The translations under genes and the position numbers were made by a program. This document shows, in pieces, positions 33,813-41,739 of a DNA stretch of 64,000 nt. Source of the DNA: Phytohabitans maris (GTDB taxonomy: Bacteria > Actinomycetota > Actinomycetes > Mycobacteriales > Micromonosporaceae); the NCBI RefSeq assembly GCF_031085175.1, contig NZ_JAVHUY010000023.1, positions 62,001 to 126,000 on the forward strand, written 5' to 3'. Position 1 is the first letter of the stretch, and every line of letters starts with the position of its first letter. The notes under the pieces were generated by a model. That model made no database searches and was not told where the DNA came from. It saw only the letters and a list, made by a program, of their open reading frames with translations.

Positions 33813-34343
33813 TCAGGCCGGCACCGTGTCAGCGGGCCGGGTCGTGGACGAGCGCCACTGGCGCCACCACAGCTGCTCGGAGGCCTCCCCCGCAGCCGCC
33901 GCGAACTCCTCCAGCGCACGTGCGAGGCCCTGCGGATCCGCGACCTGCAGGCCGCGCACCAGCTTGGCGATCGCCCGCCGGCGGTGCCGCATGACCGCCC
34001 CCACCAGGTCACGTCCCGCCGGGGTCAGCATCACCCAGGCCGCCCGGCGGTCGTCACCGCGCCGGAACCGCTCCGCCAGCCCTTTGCGCACCAGGCGGTC
34101 GGACATCCGCGTCGCGGTGGACGGGGCCACCTCCAGCTCGGCGGCCAGGTCGGTCGTGCGCTGCGGGCCGCGCGAGGCGAGCACGACCAGCGCCCGGTAC
34201 TGTACGAGCGTCACCTCGGCGTCCACCTGTGCCAGCGAACGCGCGGACAGCGCGACCAACGCCCGGCTGGCACCGAGGAGGCCGTCAACGAGCGCGGCGG
34301 TTTCTGGCGCCGTCCGGCGGCCACGCACCGTGGAATTTGCCAT
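33813..34343 (-). CDS. MarR-family transcriptional regulator
   Basis: 176 aa from ATG at 34343; the open frame extends further upstream but with non-coding composition. The winged helix has VTLVQYRALVVLASRGPQRT, TDLAAELEVAPSTATRMSDR, LVRKGLAERFRRGDDRRAAW and VMLTPAGRDL, the standard MarR order. No Shine-Dalgarno is seen; a perfect GCAA-TGT-TTGC palindrome lies 2-17 bp before the ATG, so autoregulation by steric block of the start is likely (inference). Similar palindromes precede neighbouring genes. Decayed ABC-transporter remnants upstream suggest it once controlled an efflux system. Confidence 0.9.
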   Translation of the reverse strand: MANSTVRGRRTAPETAALVDGLLGASRALVALSARSLAQVDAEVTLVQYRALVVLASRGPQRTTDLAAELEVAPSTATRMSDRLVRKGLAERFRRGDDRRAAWVMLTPAGRDLVGAVMRHRRRAIAKLVRGLQVADPQGLARALEEFAAAAGEASEQLWWRQWRSSTTRPADTVPA

Positions 34344-34344
34344 C

Positions 34345-34360
34345 GGGCAATGTTTGCACA
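34345..34360 (-). promoter_or_regulatory. GCAA-N3-TTGC palindrome, site B (MarR gene)
   Basis: Forward strand GGGCAA-TGT-TTGCACA, a perfect 4+4 palindrome with a 3-bp spacer, directly before the MarR start codon at 34343. Confidence 0.6.
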
Positions 34361-34524
34361 TCCAACGAGCAGACCGTGGCCCGCTTGAGGCATGGCGGCG
34401 TTGCCGCGCAGCCCCCACGCACGTGGGGTACCCGCTCGGGGGTAACGGGGTCCTCGCCGCCCGAGTCGAGCCGGCGGTAGCGGGGTCGGGTCTGCGCGTG
34501 CAAAGCCGGTGGCGAGCGCACGCC

Positions 34525-34740
34525 GGGGCGCCGGAGTCGAGGATCCGGCCGCGTCCATGCCGGCGACCCGGTCGCAGGAATGCGCCGACCTCGTCCACGT
34601 CGTGGGTAGTGGGCCCGACGGTGCGGCCCTGCCGGTTGATCTCGCGTGGGACGTCCCGGAGGCTGCGCCGGCCGGCGGGTCAGGTCTGACCTCGGCTCGT
34701 CCAGCAATACCAGGTCGGGACCATGGGCGAGCGCGCTTGT
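34525..34740 (-). pseudogene. Decayed ABC-transporter ATP-binding protein
   Basis: On the reverse strand, pieces of an ABC ATPase appear in order but in different frames: ALAHGPDLVLLDEP (Walker B and following Glu-Pro) near 34735-34691, then REINRQGRTVG and THDVDEV (the H-loop His) near 34650-34590, and GRGRILDSGAP near 34555-34529. No start, Walker A or signature motif remains. At least two frame changes separate the pieces. I read this as the 3' half of a DrrA-type drug-export ATPase gene, upstream of the MarR gene. Confidence 0.6.
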
Positions 34741-34892
34741 GCAGAGCGGTAACCGTGATGGTGTCCCGCCATCACCCTGCTCTCAATGGCTCGTTTCACC
34801 GCCGACCCAGCCGCCCGGAAACTCACCAATCGGGCTCAAGGTCAACCAGGTCTTCCGCCCGCAGCTTAGCCATCTCCCGGGAGATCTTTCAC

Positions 34893-35654
34893 TCAGGAAG
34901 GGCTGCGCAGCTGGTTGACCTCGGCCCGGAGCGCGGCCAACTCGGCGAGCACGGCCTCGATGTCGGCCTTGGTGGCGTCCTGCGGGCGGTCGGCGGTGGA
35001 GACCCGGTCGACGATCCAGCTGGCCAGGGTGCCGGTCACGAAACCGATCAGCCCGATGCCGCCAACCATGAGCCCGAGCGCCACCCACTTGCCGGCGACG
35101 GTCACTGGGAAGTGGTCGCCGTACCCGACCGTCGTGATCGTGACTGCCGCCCACCACAACGCGTCCGGATACGAGCCGATGTTGCTGTCCGGGTGCCCCC
35201 GCTCGGCGTCCAGCACCGCCAGCGCGGCGACGACCACCAGCAGCACGGTGGTGCCACCGACGTAGACCGCGAGCCTGCCGCGGGCCCAGGCGCCGCCGCG
35301 GCGGCCGAGCGCGAGCACCGCGGTCACCACCCGCAGGGCGCGCAGCGGGCGCAGCACCGGCAGCAGCAGTACGGCCAGATCGAACAGGTGGGTTCGGACG
35401 AACGCCCACCGGCGCGGGTGGATGGCGATACGGATCGCGAAGTCGGCCGCGAACGCGGCCCAGATCAGCACGTTGGCGACCTCGCACCGACTCCGCCAGC
35501 CGGCGGGCAGGTCGGGCCAGAGGATCGGGATCGCGTACACCGCGAGGAACAGCACGGCCAGCCCGGTCAACGCAAGCGCCGTGCGAGCTTCCCAGGCCCG
35601 CACCCTCGCCTCGCTCCGCCACGGCCCAACCGATGAACGGCTCTCTATGCGCAT
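34893..35654 (-). CDS. Voltage-gated-type potassium channel
   Basis: 253 aa from ATG at 35654 (MRIESRSSVGP). Six-segment channel layout: S1 at about 25-45, S2 near 60-80 (VANVLIWAAFAADFAIRIAI), an S4-like Arg-bearing helix (LLPVLRPLRALRVVTAVLAL), S5, a pore helix with the selectivity filter TTVGYGDHFP, and S6 (GLMVGGIGLIGFVTGTLAS). The C-terminus is a short coiled coil (DIEAVLAELAALRAEVNQL) that may tetramerise. The filter TVGYGD is diagnostic for K+. A perfect GCAA-CCT-TTGC palindrome lies 3-16 bp upstream of the start. Confidence 0.92.
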   Translation of the reverse strand: MRIESRSSVGPWRSEARVRAWEARTALALTGLAVLFLAVYAIPILWPDLPAGWRSRCEVANVLIWAAFAADFAIRIAIHPRRWAFVRTHLFDLAVLLLPVLRPLRALRVVTAVLALGRRGGAWARGRLAVYVGGTTVLLVVVAALAVLDAERGHPDSNIGSYPDALWWAAVTITTVGYGDHFPVTVAGKWVALGLMVGGIGLIGFVTGTLASWIVDRVSTADRPQDATKADIEAVLAELAALRAEVNQLRSPS

Positions 35655-35656
35655 CC

Positions 35657-35670
35657 GCAACCTTTGCACA
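35657..35670 (-). promoter_or_regulatory. GCAA-N3-TTGC palindrome, site C (channel gene)
   Basis: Forward strand GCAA-CCT-TTGC-ACA, perfect palindrome, directly before the channel start codon at 35654. Same position relative to the start as at the MarR gene. Confidence 0.6.
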
Positions 35671-35799
35671 GATGCACGGTCCGGACGGCCCGGCGGGACC
35701 AGCCCCATCCGGTCCGCTAAGTGCCCTCGGCGTGCGGAGCTGCGGGCCGCTGCAACCCCCTTGCCGGTCTTGTCGCATCCGGCCAGATCACCACACCGC

Positions 35800-36090
35800 C
35801 CCTGCTCGTCGGCCCCTCCGATCCACCAGCAGCAGCGCGGTCCGGGACCGACGACCCGGGCCGCCCGCGCGGCACGATGTGGGGTGAGGATGACGATCAT
35901 GCAACGCTTCCTCAGCCCCACCCATCGAGTCCCGGATCCGGGACGTCGAGACCGGATCGAGCGACGAGCAGGTTCGTGCATCAGGACCGCGTGCGGCTCG
36001 ACCGCCCGGCACCGGGCGATGCACAGCGGCTGCGGTGGCCGCCGGAGAGCTCGGACGCGCCATCCCAGATCCGGTCCCTTAACCACGACG
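35800..36090 (-). pseudogene. Decayed PstB-like phosphate transporter ATPase
   Basis: Reverse-strand pieces in the order of PstB: DRIWDGASELSGGHRS (ABC signature LSGG) near 36085-36041, LCIARCRAVEPHAVLMHEP (Walker B region) near 36030-35976, LDPVSTSRIRDSM (PstB-typical) near 35962-35928, and MIVILTPHRAARAARV (from VVIVTHNMQQAARV) near 35900-35850. They fall in three frames and no intact gene remains; the Walker A half is gone. This is a genuinely decayed gene, because substitutions have also hit conserved residues (His for Asp in Walker B). Confidence 0.65.
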
Positions 36091-36271
36091 AGCCCAAACA
36101 CCAGGTGCGCGGGCCGCGGCCACGCTTGGGCGGGCGGATCCGGCGCGAGGTGCCGCGCGAGCGGGCCGGATCTCGCCCTTGGCGCGGCGTGGCGCGGCTG
36201 CCGGCCGCCGCCTGCGGTAGCGGAATTTGTGTTGGCTCATCCCGCACCGGTGGAGCGGTCCGCACGGCGTC

Positions 36272-36775
36272 TCATGACCGGCGTGCGTCCAGGCTCAACT
36301 CGACCATGGGCAGCGCGGTGTTGTGTGCGTCTATTGTCGTGCCGAGGGTGTTTTCCAGGATGTTCTTGAACCGTTTCCAGGCGCGGGGATGCCGGCGCAC
36401 GTAGTCCGCCAGCACCGCATCGGCCTCGGCTGTCGGCAGCCGCCGAGCGGTCGCGGTCCGGGGCCCATGCCGCGAGACCGAGACGCGGGCGCGCGGGTGG
36501 GCCATCAGGTTGCGGAACCATTGGGCGCGCACGCCGAATCCGGACACGACGACGTAGGTGTCGGGCCTGGGGTGGCCAACGACCTCGAGCACGACGTAGC
36601 GCTTCGCCCCGGACCTGCGGCCAATGTGCTCGAGCATCAGGATCCGCGAGCCGAACAGAAATCCGAGCCGAGCCCGGTAGAGCCAGATGGGCGCGCGCAT
36701 CAGGGCGCGGTTGCCAAGTATCCGGGCGCCCACGCGGCCGATCGCCGTGGAGCGGATCGGCGACGTGTCGGACAC
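36272..36775 (-). CDS. F420-dependent nitroreductase-family (Ddn-like) protein
   Basis: 167 aa from GTG at 36775, chosen for GAGGAGG about 8 nt upstream; a GTG at 36793 would place the start over that site. Matches the deazaflavin-dependent nitroreductase/quinone reductase family (PF04075): ILMLEHIGRRSGAKRYVVLE, GHPRPDTYVVVSGFG, RAQWFRNLMAHPRARVSVSR and a C-terminal FKNILENTLG helix. Members use F420H2 to reduce quinones or nitro compounds at the membrane, and protect against oxidative stress. Fits the surrounding stress genes. Confidence 0.9.
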   Translation of the reverse strand: MSDTSPIRSTAIGRVGARILGNRALMRAPIWLYRARLGFLFGSRILMLEHIGRRSGAKRYVVLEVVGHPRPDTYVVVSGFGVRAQWFRNLMAHPRARVSVSRHGPRTATARRLPTAEADAVLADYVRRHPRAWKRFKNILENTLGTTIDAHNTALPMVELSLDARRS

Positions 36776-37153
36776 GATCCTTTGCCTCCTCACCGCCGCG
36801 AGCGCCGGGGCCTAGCGCTGGCTGCGCGGCAGCCCACGTCGACCAGCGCCCGCCCAGAGTACGCCGGCGCGTTAGGACCGCCGGCTCCGTTGCCCCGGAT
36901 CGACGCCAGCGCCGGGGCGCCGGATCTCGGCGGGTTCCACGTCGAGCCCGGCCAGTGCGGTGGTCTGCCAGCCGGGGCTCACCGACCGCGCGCATATCCA
37001 GTCGGCCGCACTCACATGACCACCACAGGCCACGTGAGGATGTTCACACACTAGCCAAACTTTGCAGAGATACAAATACCGCGCCGGGACGGTCGGCGGT
37101 TTCGCCGGCGGGCCCGGCGCACTGGCAATGCCGAAGACTGCGAGGGTGGACAG
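36776..37153. other. Intergenic stretch with one palindrome
   Basis: About 380 bp without a convincing gene. A small reverse-strand frame at 36872-37015 (VSAADWICARSVSPGWQTTA...) has modest coding character. The GCAA-N3-TTGC-type site D is at 37054-37068. Confidence 0.4.
37054..37068 (-). promoter_or_regulatory. GCAA-N3-TTGC-type palindrome, site D
   Basis: Forward strand CCAA-ACT-TTGC-AGA, one mismatch. Either serves the small reverse frame at 37015 or the YetF-like gene 86 bp downstream on the forward strand. Confidence 0.35.
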
Positions 37154-37696
37154 ATGCGCCTGGGCCTGGGATGGGCGGACGCCATAGCGGTTGTCGTGGC
37201 GGCCGTCGTCAGCTATGCCGCGCTGCTGCTGCTGATCCGGCTTACCGGCCGGCGGCTGCTGGCGCGGCTGTCCGTGCCGGACCATGCGGCGGGCGTCGCG
37301 GTGGGCGCGGTCATGGGCCGGGCCATCCTCGGCCACACGCCGACATTGCTCGCCGGCGTGGTCGGGTTGGCCACGTTGTTCGGGCTGCATTGCGCCGCCG
37401 TGTACGGGCGCGGTCGCCGGCTCCACCGGCTTGTGCGTACGCCGCCGGTTCTGCTCGTCGCGGACGGCACCGTTCTGCCGGCGCAGCTTCGCCGAGCTGG
37501 GATCAGCCAGGACGAGTTGCGGCAGCGGATCCGCCTGGCCGGGGTCGGCTGCTACCGCGACGTGGCGGCCGTGGTACTGGAAACGACCGGGGCGATCAGC
37601 GTGCTGCGCCACGGGGCCACCGTCGCCGAGGACGTCTTCGGTGACGTGCGGGGCAAGGAACACATACGCGGGCTGTCAACCGGCGAGGGCCAGTGA
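37154..37696 (+). CDS. YetF/DUF421-family membrane protein
   Basis: 180 aa. Two or three transmembrane segments at about 8-30, 45-60 and 62-82 are followed by a cytoplasmic domain with RTPPVLLVADGTVLPAQLRR, ISQDELRQRIRLAGVG and VAAVVLETTGAISVLRHG, the pattern of the DUF421 (YetF C-terminal) domain. Function is unknown; relatives are linked to sporulation or stress in Bacillus. ATG at 37154 has GAGGGTGG upstream. Confidence 0.8.
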   Translation: MRLGLGWADAIAVVVAAVVSYAALLLLIRLTGRRLLARLSVPDHAAGVAVGAVMGRAILGHTPTLLAGVVGLATLFGLHCAAVYGRGRRLHRLVRTPPVLLVADGTVLPAQLRRAGISQDELRQRIRLAGVGCYRDVAAVVLETTGAISVLRHGATVAEDVFGDVRGKEHIRGLSTGEGQ

Positions 37697-37750
37697 CGGT
37701 CGCACGCCTGTCACCGCGCGACGACCGGAACATACGGTCCGCGCGGGCGG

Positions 37751-38131
37751 TCAACCCCGGCGACGGTCGCCTTGACGGCCCACCCCTGGAGCCAATCGGA
37801 CGGCGGCCACTGCAACGGCCGCGCCGGCCAGGACGAGACCGAGGCTGACGGCCCGCGTGCCCGATACACCGAGCGCGTCGGCGAACGGGACACGCAGGCC
37901 GATCAGGGTGGAGCAGGAGATGCTGGAATCGTCACACTCGCGTGGGATCGAGCCCGGAACACAGATGGGCATCGGCAGCACGCGGCAGCGGACCGGCACC
38001 AGCAGCACCGTCCCGGCTACCATGACGCCGATGAGCGCGGGCCAGCGCAGCCGGCCGCGCACCGCGCGAAGGACCACCGCGCCGGCGGCCAGATAGCCGA
38101 CTGCCACCAGCCAGTACAGCATCGTTGCCAC
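37751..38131 (-). CDS. Small membrane protein with Cys-rich outer loop
   Basis: 126 aa from GTG at 38131 (ATG at 38122 is an alternative). Three membrane segments: 5-25, 32-48 and 90-112. The loop between the second and third has four cysteines (VRCRVLPMPICVPG, ECDDSSISCS) and probably two disulfides outside the cell. Unknown family. Confidence 0.55.
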   Translation of the reverse strand: MATMLYWLVAVGYLAAGAVVLRAVRGRLRWPALIGVMVAGTVLLVPVRCRVLPMPICVPGSIPRECDDSSISCSTLIGLRVPFADALGVSGTRAVSLGLVLAGAAVAVAAVRLAPGVGRQGDRRRG

Positions 38132-38180
38132 GACCTACATTCTCGCCCTGCTGTCTGCCGTCGTCATCTGCTGTGGCCGG

Positions 38181-39459
38181 TCAGGGCACGCTCTGGAGTG
38201 TGAGATCCTGCTGGACCAGGGCGGCGATGAGGTTGACGTTGAATACTCGCCAGGAACAGATGCGGTCGCCGAGTCCCTGGCAGGTCGTCTGGGTGTCCAG
38301 GTCGCCGAGCGTGATCACGCCGATGCCGTTCAGGCCACTGCCGGTGCTGCCGGCCAGCACCGGCCCGCCGCTGTCGCCCTGCCCGGCCGGCGCCTGCTGG
38401 GCGGCGTCCTCGGTCCAGAAGCCCGGGCCGATCCCGTCCTCGTACGCCAGGATCGTGGTGACGTAACTGTTGCAGGAGGCTCCGGAGAATCCGCCCTCGT
38501 AGCAGACGAGGGTGCCCTCGGTCGGGATGACGTAGCCGTTGATCGCGACGCCGCTGCTGGAGTTGTTCGGCCCAACGTAGACGGTCGCGCCGTAGTCGCG
38601 TCCGCTGATGTAGGCACCGTCGACGTCTGCGACGCCGGAGGACGTGTTGCCCAGGGTGAGTCCGCCTTCGGGGGTGTGCCACTCCTGGCTGGTGCCGCAG
38701 TGGTAGGACAGCGTCATCGCCTCGACGTTGTCCGAGTCGCGGCGGGCGGCGAACCCGGCGGTGCAGTACGAGTAGGAGTAGAACGGCCAGATCCCGCTGC
38801 GGTGCTCGACCACACCGCCACCCCAGAATGGTTCGGTGTCGTCCCAGCGCCAGGCCAGCGGTGTTGCCTCGCCCTTGACACGTGGGACGATCTTGACAGC
38901 GCTGGCCAGCTTCTCGGCGTTGCGGGCCGCGGCGGTGTCGCTGACGCCCACCCACACTCCGCTGAAGTCGGACAGTGCGCCAGCGCCGTTGACGCCGGGC
39001 AGTTGGGACAGGCGTTTCGCCTCTGCCGCCAGGACAGAGGCGGGATAGGGCGCCGCTCGGACCGTGATGGGTATCGTGCGGCCGTGTGCGCTGACGGCGG
39101 CGGCGACAGCCGATGGCAGCTTGCCGTGCCAGTAGAGCACGAGCGTGTCGTCTTCGATGGCCGTGCCGGTAAAACCATCGAAGCCTCGTTCTGAAGCGAG
39201 CTGCTGGATCCTCGTCGCCGCCTCCAGCAGCGGCGCCTGCGCGCGCATCGTCTTGGCCGCCGCACCGCCCGTCTGCGGAACGACTTTGCGGTCGGTGTCG
39301 GCCGGGGCGTTCGGCCCGGTGTGGTCGCTGCTCGTGGTGAACGCGAACGCTCTGGATCCGGTGTGCGGGCCGGCGTCGGTCGCGGTGGTGATCGGGATGG
39401 TTGTCGCCGCGAGGGCGCCCCAGCGCGAGCGCGACCGTCCGCGCCCGTGGCAGATTCAT
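38181..39459 (-). CDS. Secreted S1-family serine protease, frame change in the signal peptide
   Basis: About 425 aa when the frame is corrected. ATG at 39459 follows GGAGGT. The start frame gives MNLPRARTVALALG and then breaks; dropping one G of the GGGG run at 39418-39421 restores the signal peptide and pro-region up to KTMRAQAPLLEAATRIQQL. The mature chymotrypsin-like domain has VEAMTLSYHCGTSQ (catalytic His), VADVDGAYISGRDY (Asp) and GQGDSGGPVLAG (Ser), and six cysteines. The pro-region of ~150 residues may assist folding. Either the gene is inactivated by one inserted base or there is a base-calling error. Confidence 0.8.
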
Positions 39460-39721
39460 GGTCGTGACCTCCCCCATTGGTCGACCGTCTCGATCAGGGC
39501 GATGATCGAGCGACGTGTGACATCCAGAACCGTCCTACGCCGCCGAATACACACAAGTCAATCGAACATTGCGAATTGCGAGGTAATGAACCTTCTGCAA
39601 TATGTGCACATGGGCACACATCGCATGGCCGCCGGGGTCGGTTGGACGCGGCGCGGGGCTCAGTCGACGCCGTTCAGGAGGTGGTAGGCGCGGGTACCCC
39701 GTTCGGTCAGCAGAGCGGTGA

Positions 39722-40135
39722 TCACGTGCGACATGCCGGGCCGCGCCTCACCCTCTGAAGTGCGATGTGGGCGGCGGCCATAAGCACCCGGCACGACCCC
39801 CGGGTCAACGCGGGCGCTGAGGGTGCCGGTCGGCTCTGCGTGCCGGGTAGACGACGCAGGATCTCAGCCGTATCGACGCCGCACATCCGGAGCACCGACA
39901 CGCCGCGCTCGTCACGGCACGCCGCCCAAAAAAGATCATCGGTGCCGGTGCTCAGACTGCCACCCTCGCCGGCACGCCGGACGGCCAGCTCGAGCATCGC
40001 TCTGGCGTCGCGGTCAAGCAGACGGCCCAGATCGGCGTCGGCACGTCCACTGCGCGGCGCCGCCGCCAGAACGCGGCCGAACAGTCCCTCGCCGTACTCG
40101 GCGGCATCCGGATCGAATCGCTCCACGTCGCCCAT
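39722..40135 (-). CDS. Clp N-domain protein (single-domain)
   Basis: 137 aa from ATG at 40135 with GGAGGT 3 nt upstream; an in-frame ATG at 40174 lies within a palindrome that I take to be regulatory. Residues 20-110 follow the Clp N repeat pattern: ARAMLELAVRRAGEGGSLST, DDLFWAACRDERGVSVLRMC and GVDTAEILRRLPG. No ATPase follows. Stand-alone Clp-N proteins are common in actinomycetes and could present substrates or adaptors to ClpC (inference). Confidence 0.75.
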   Translation of the reverse strand: MGDVERFDPDAAEYGEGLFGRVLAAAPRSGRADADLGRLLDRDARAMLELAVRRAGEGGSLSTGTDDLFWAACRDERGVSVLRMCGVDTAEILRRLPGTQSRPAPSAPALTRGSCRVLMAAAHIALQRVRRGPACRT

Positions 40136-40161
40136 CCCACCTCCAGCCCGATCCGGCCGCC

Positions 40162-40175
40162 GCGATGTTTGCATC
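40162..40175 (-). promoter_or_regulatory. GCAA-N3-TTGC-type palindrome, site E (Clp-N gene)
   Basis: Forward strand GCGA-TGT-TTGC-ATC; on the gene strand GATGCAA-ACA-TCGC. One mismatch. About 27 bp upstream of the Clp-N start at 40135. Confidence 0.45.
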
Positions 40176-40456
40176 CTGGCACGCAGCGTCGGCCGCGAGC
40201 CATCCTGCGTGCGGCCTCACTGGCAATCGTTCCGGCCGGCATCGCGTCGTGTCGTCTCGTCGCAGGCCCCGTGCGTTCCTGTCGGTTTGTCACAGAACCG
40301 TCATGGATCCGCGCGGGTACCGCCACACCGCTAGGCCAGGCTCGGAGTGGCCCAGACCGCTGGAGACCGTGGGAGGTTGCCGATGCGCAGCCCTGTGGCA
40401 CGGACGGCCAGGCAATCCGCTGCCGGCGCGACGGCCCGAGACGGGAGGCGTGGATC

Positions 40457-40729
40457 GTGGTGACGTTGACCGAGAACGCGATCGGAGTGATACGCCAGCT
40501 CACCGGCCAACGCGGTATGTCCGATGAGGCTGGCGTTCGGTTCGCGAGTGGTTCCTCGCCGGGGAAACTGGCCGTCGACGTGACCGAGCAGCCGCACGAC
40601 GGCGACGAGGTGGTGGACACCTCAGGCGCCCGGCTGTTTCTGGACAGAATGGCCGCACGGATCCTCGAAGGCAAAACCCTCGACGCGTCCACAGTGAACG
40701 GTAGCGTCCGGTTCGCCATCTCAGACTGA
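40457..40729 (+). CDS. HesB/IscA-like protein without cysteines (copy 2)
   Basis: 90 aa from GTG at 40457, with GGGAGG 9 nt upstream. Begins VVTLTENAIGVIRQLTGQRG and shares AGVRFASGSSPGKL, DTSGARLFLDRMAARILEGK and SVRFAISD with the protein at 28522. No cysteine. The two paralogues flank the STAS/MarR island. Confidence 0.8.
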   Translation: MVTLTENAIGVIRQLTGQRGMSDEAGVRFASGSSPGKLAVDVTEQPHDGDEVVDTSGARLFLDRMAARILEGKTLDASTVNGSVRFAISD

Positions 40730-41032
40730 ATTGGCCGGCCGGACAAGCCCTGAGCTGACACCTCCCCGATGGGGGTCAGGCAGATGCGCCACCGTCGCTG
40801 CCACCGCGACTCCGACCCGTCCACTGCCGCCGCTTGGACAACGGAGTCCACAGGCGCGGTCAGGCCTTGGGGTCGCCGACCCAGCGGTGGCGTCCCAGCC
40901 GCCTGATCGCACGGCGACGGTGGCGCATCCTCCACCGAAAGGCTTCTCCCACCGGGTCAAGGCCCGGGCCACAGCTGAGCGCGGTTCGCAGAGGTCAGCG
41001 CGGGCGCGAAAACCCCTGAGCCCGTGCGGCGA
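40730..41032. other. Gene-free stretch
   Basis: No coding frame with acceptable codon bias. Some weakly coding forward and reverse frames overlap here but none has a start signal. Confidence 0.4.
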
Positions 41033-41270
41033 TCACCCAGTGACCCGCATACCGCCGTGGCGCAGATTCCCTGACGCTACAACGTCGAACGACACGGTCT
41101 GCGTGCCATGAGCCTGCGGCGGCGTAGCGGATAGCAAACTCAGCCCCCCGCCACCATTGCCGACGACGACGGTGGCCCCGGCACCCCACGACAGCACCGC
41201 CGGCGGACAACGCTCCACCGGTCAACAGCCCGCGGCGGCTGACCGGCACGCAGGTACTCGGATCAGTCAT
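41033..41270 (-). pseudogene. Tat-signal secreted protein, frame disrupted
   Basis: ATG at 41270 overlaps the stop of the reverse-strand frame upstream (ATGA). The start frame gives VSRRGLLTGGALSAGGAV, a twin-arginine signal peptide. The coherent continuation (VLSWGAGATVVVGNGGGG, then HGTQTVSFDVVASGNLRHGG) is in another frame, so one frame change near 41185 is needed. Short for a Tat substrate. Function unknown. Confidence 0.4.
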
Positions 41271-41655
41271 GCCGGCTCCCAACACCCCCCGTACTCATGC
41301 TCGGGCTCAACGACACAGATATGCCCGGCATCTGCGGCCAGTAACGCCAGCTGCCGCCAGCGAATTCCGTGCCCAGCGTGGTAGAGGCCATCGTCTAGCC
41401 GTCCGCGAACGTCACCGTGATGGTGACCTCCGTGCCTGCGGCGACCCACACGCGGGTCCAGAGAACGTCAAATGCCACAAGGGCCGACCGTCGATGCCTG
41501 GGTTGGAAACGCCCGCGTCGTCGGCCAGTTCTTGCGGCCCGAGGTTCGGACACGCAGGAAGCTGCTGGCCGCCGTCGTCGCTATTCGTCCCACGTGCGGG
41601 TGACCGGTTGAGACTTGAGACCAGCTCAAGATCGTCTAATGAGGAGGGGAGTTGG
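41267..41655 (-). pseudogene. Disrupted hypothetical gene, three frames
   Basis: Reverse-strand pieces with coding character: SDDGGQQLPACPNLGPQELA and GVSNPGIDGRPLWHLTFSGP in one frame, RVWVAAGTEVTITVTFADG in a second, and GLYHAGHGIRWRQLALLAAD and EPEHEYGGCWEPA in a third. Joining them needs two frame changes near 41460 and 41397. No start codon was found at the 5' end. The last piece ends on the Tat-protein start (ATGA), so the two were an operon. No family recognised. Confidence 0.35.
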
Positions 41656-41739
41656 CTGTCACAGCGTCAGGAGCAATTGCCCGCGGCCGGAATGCCAAGC
41701 TGGCGAGGTGACGGCACTCGAGACTCAGCCGGAGTGCCG

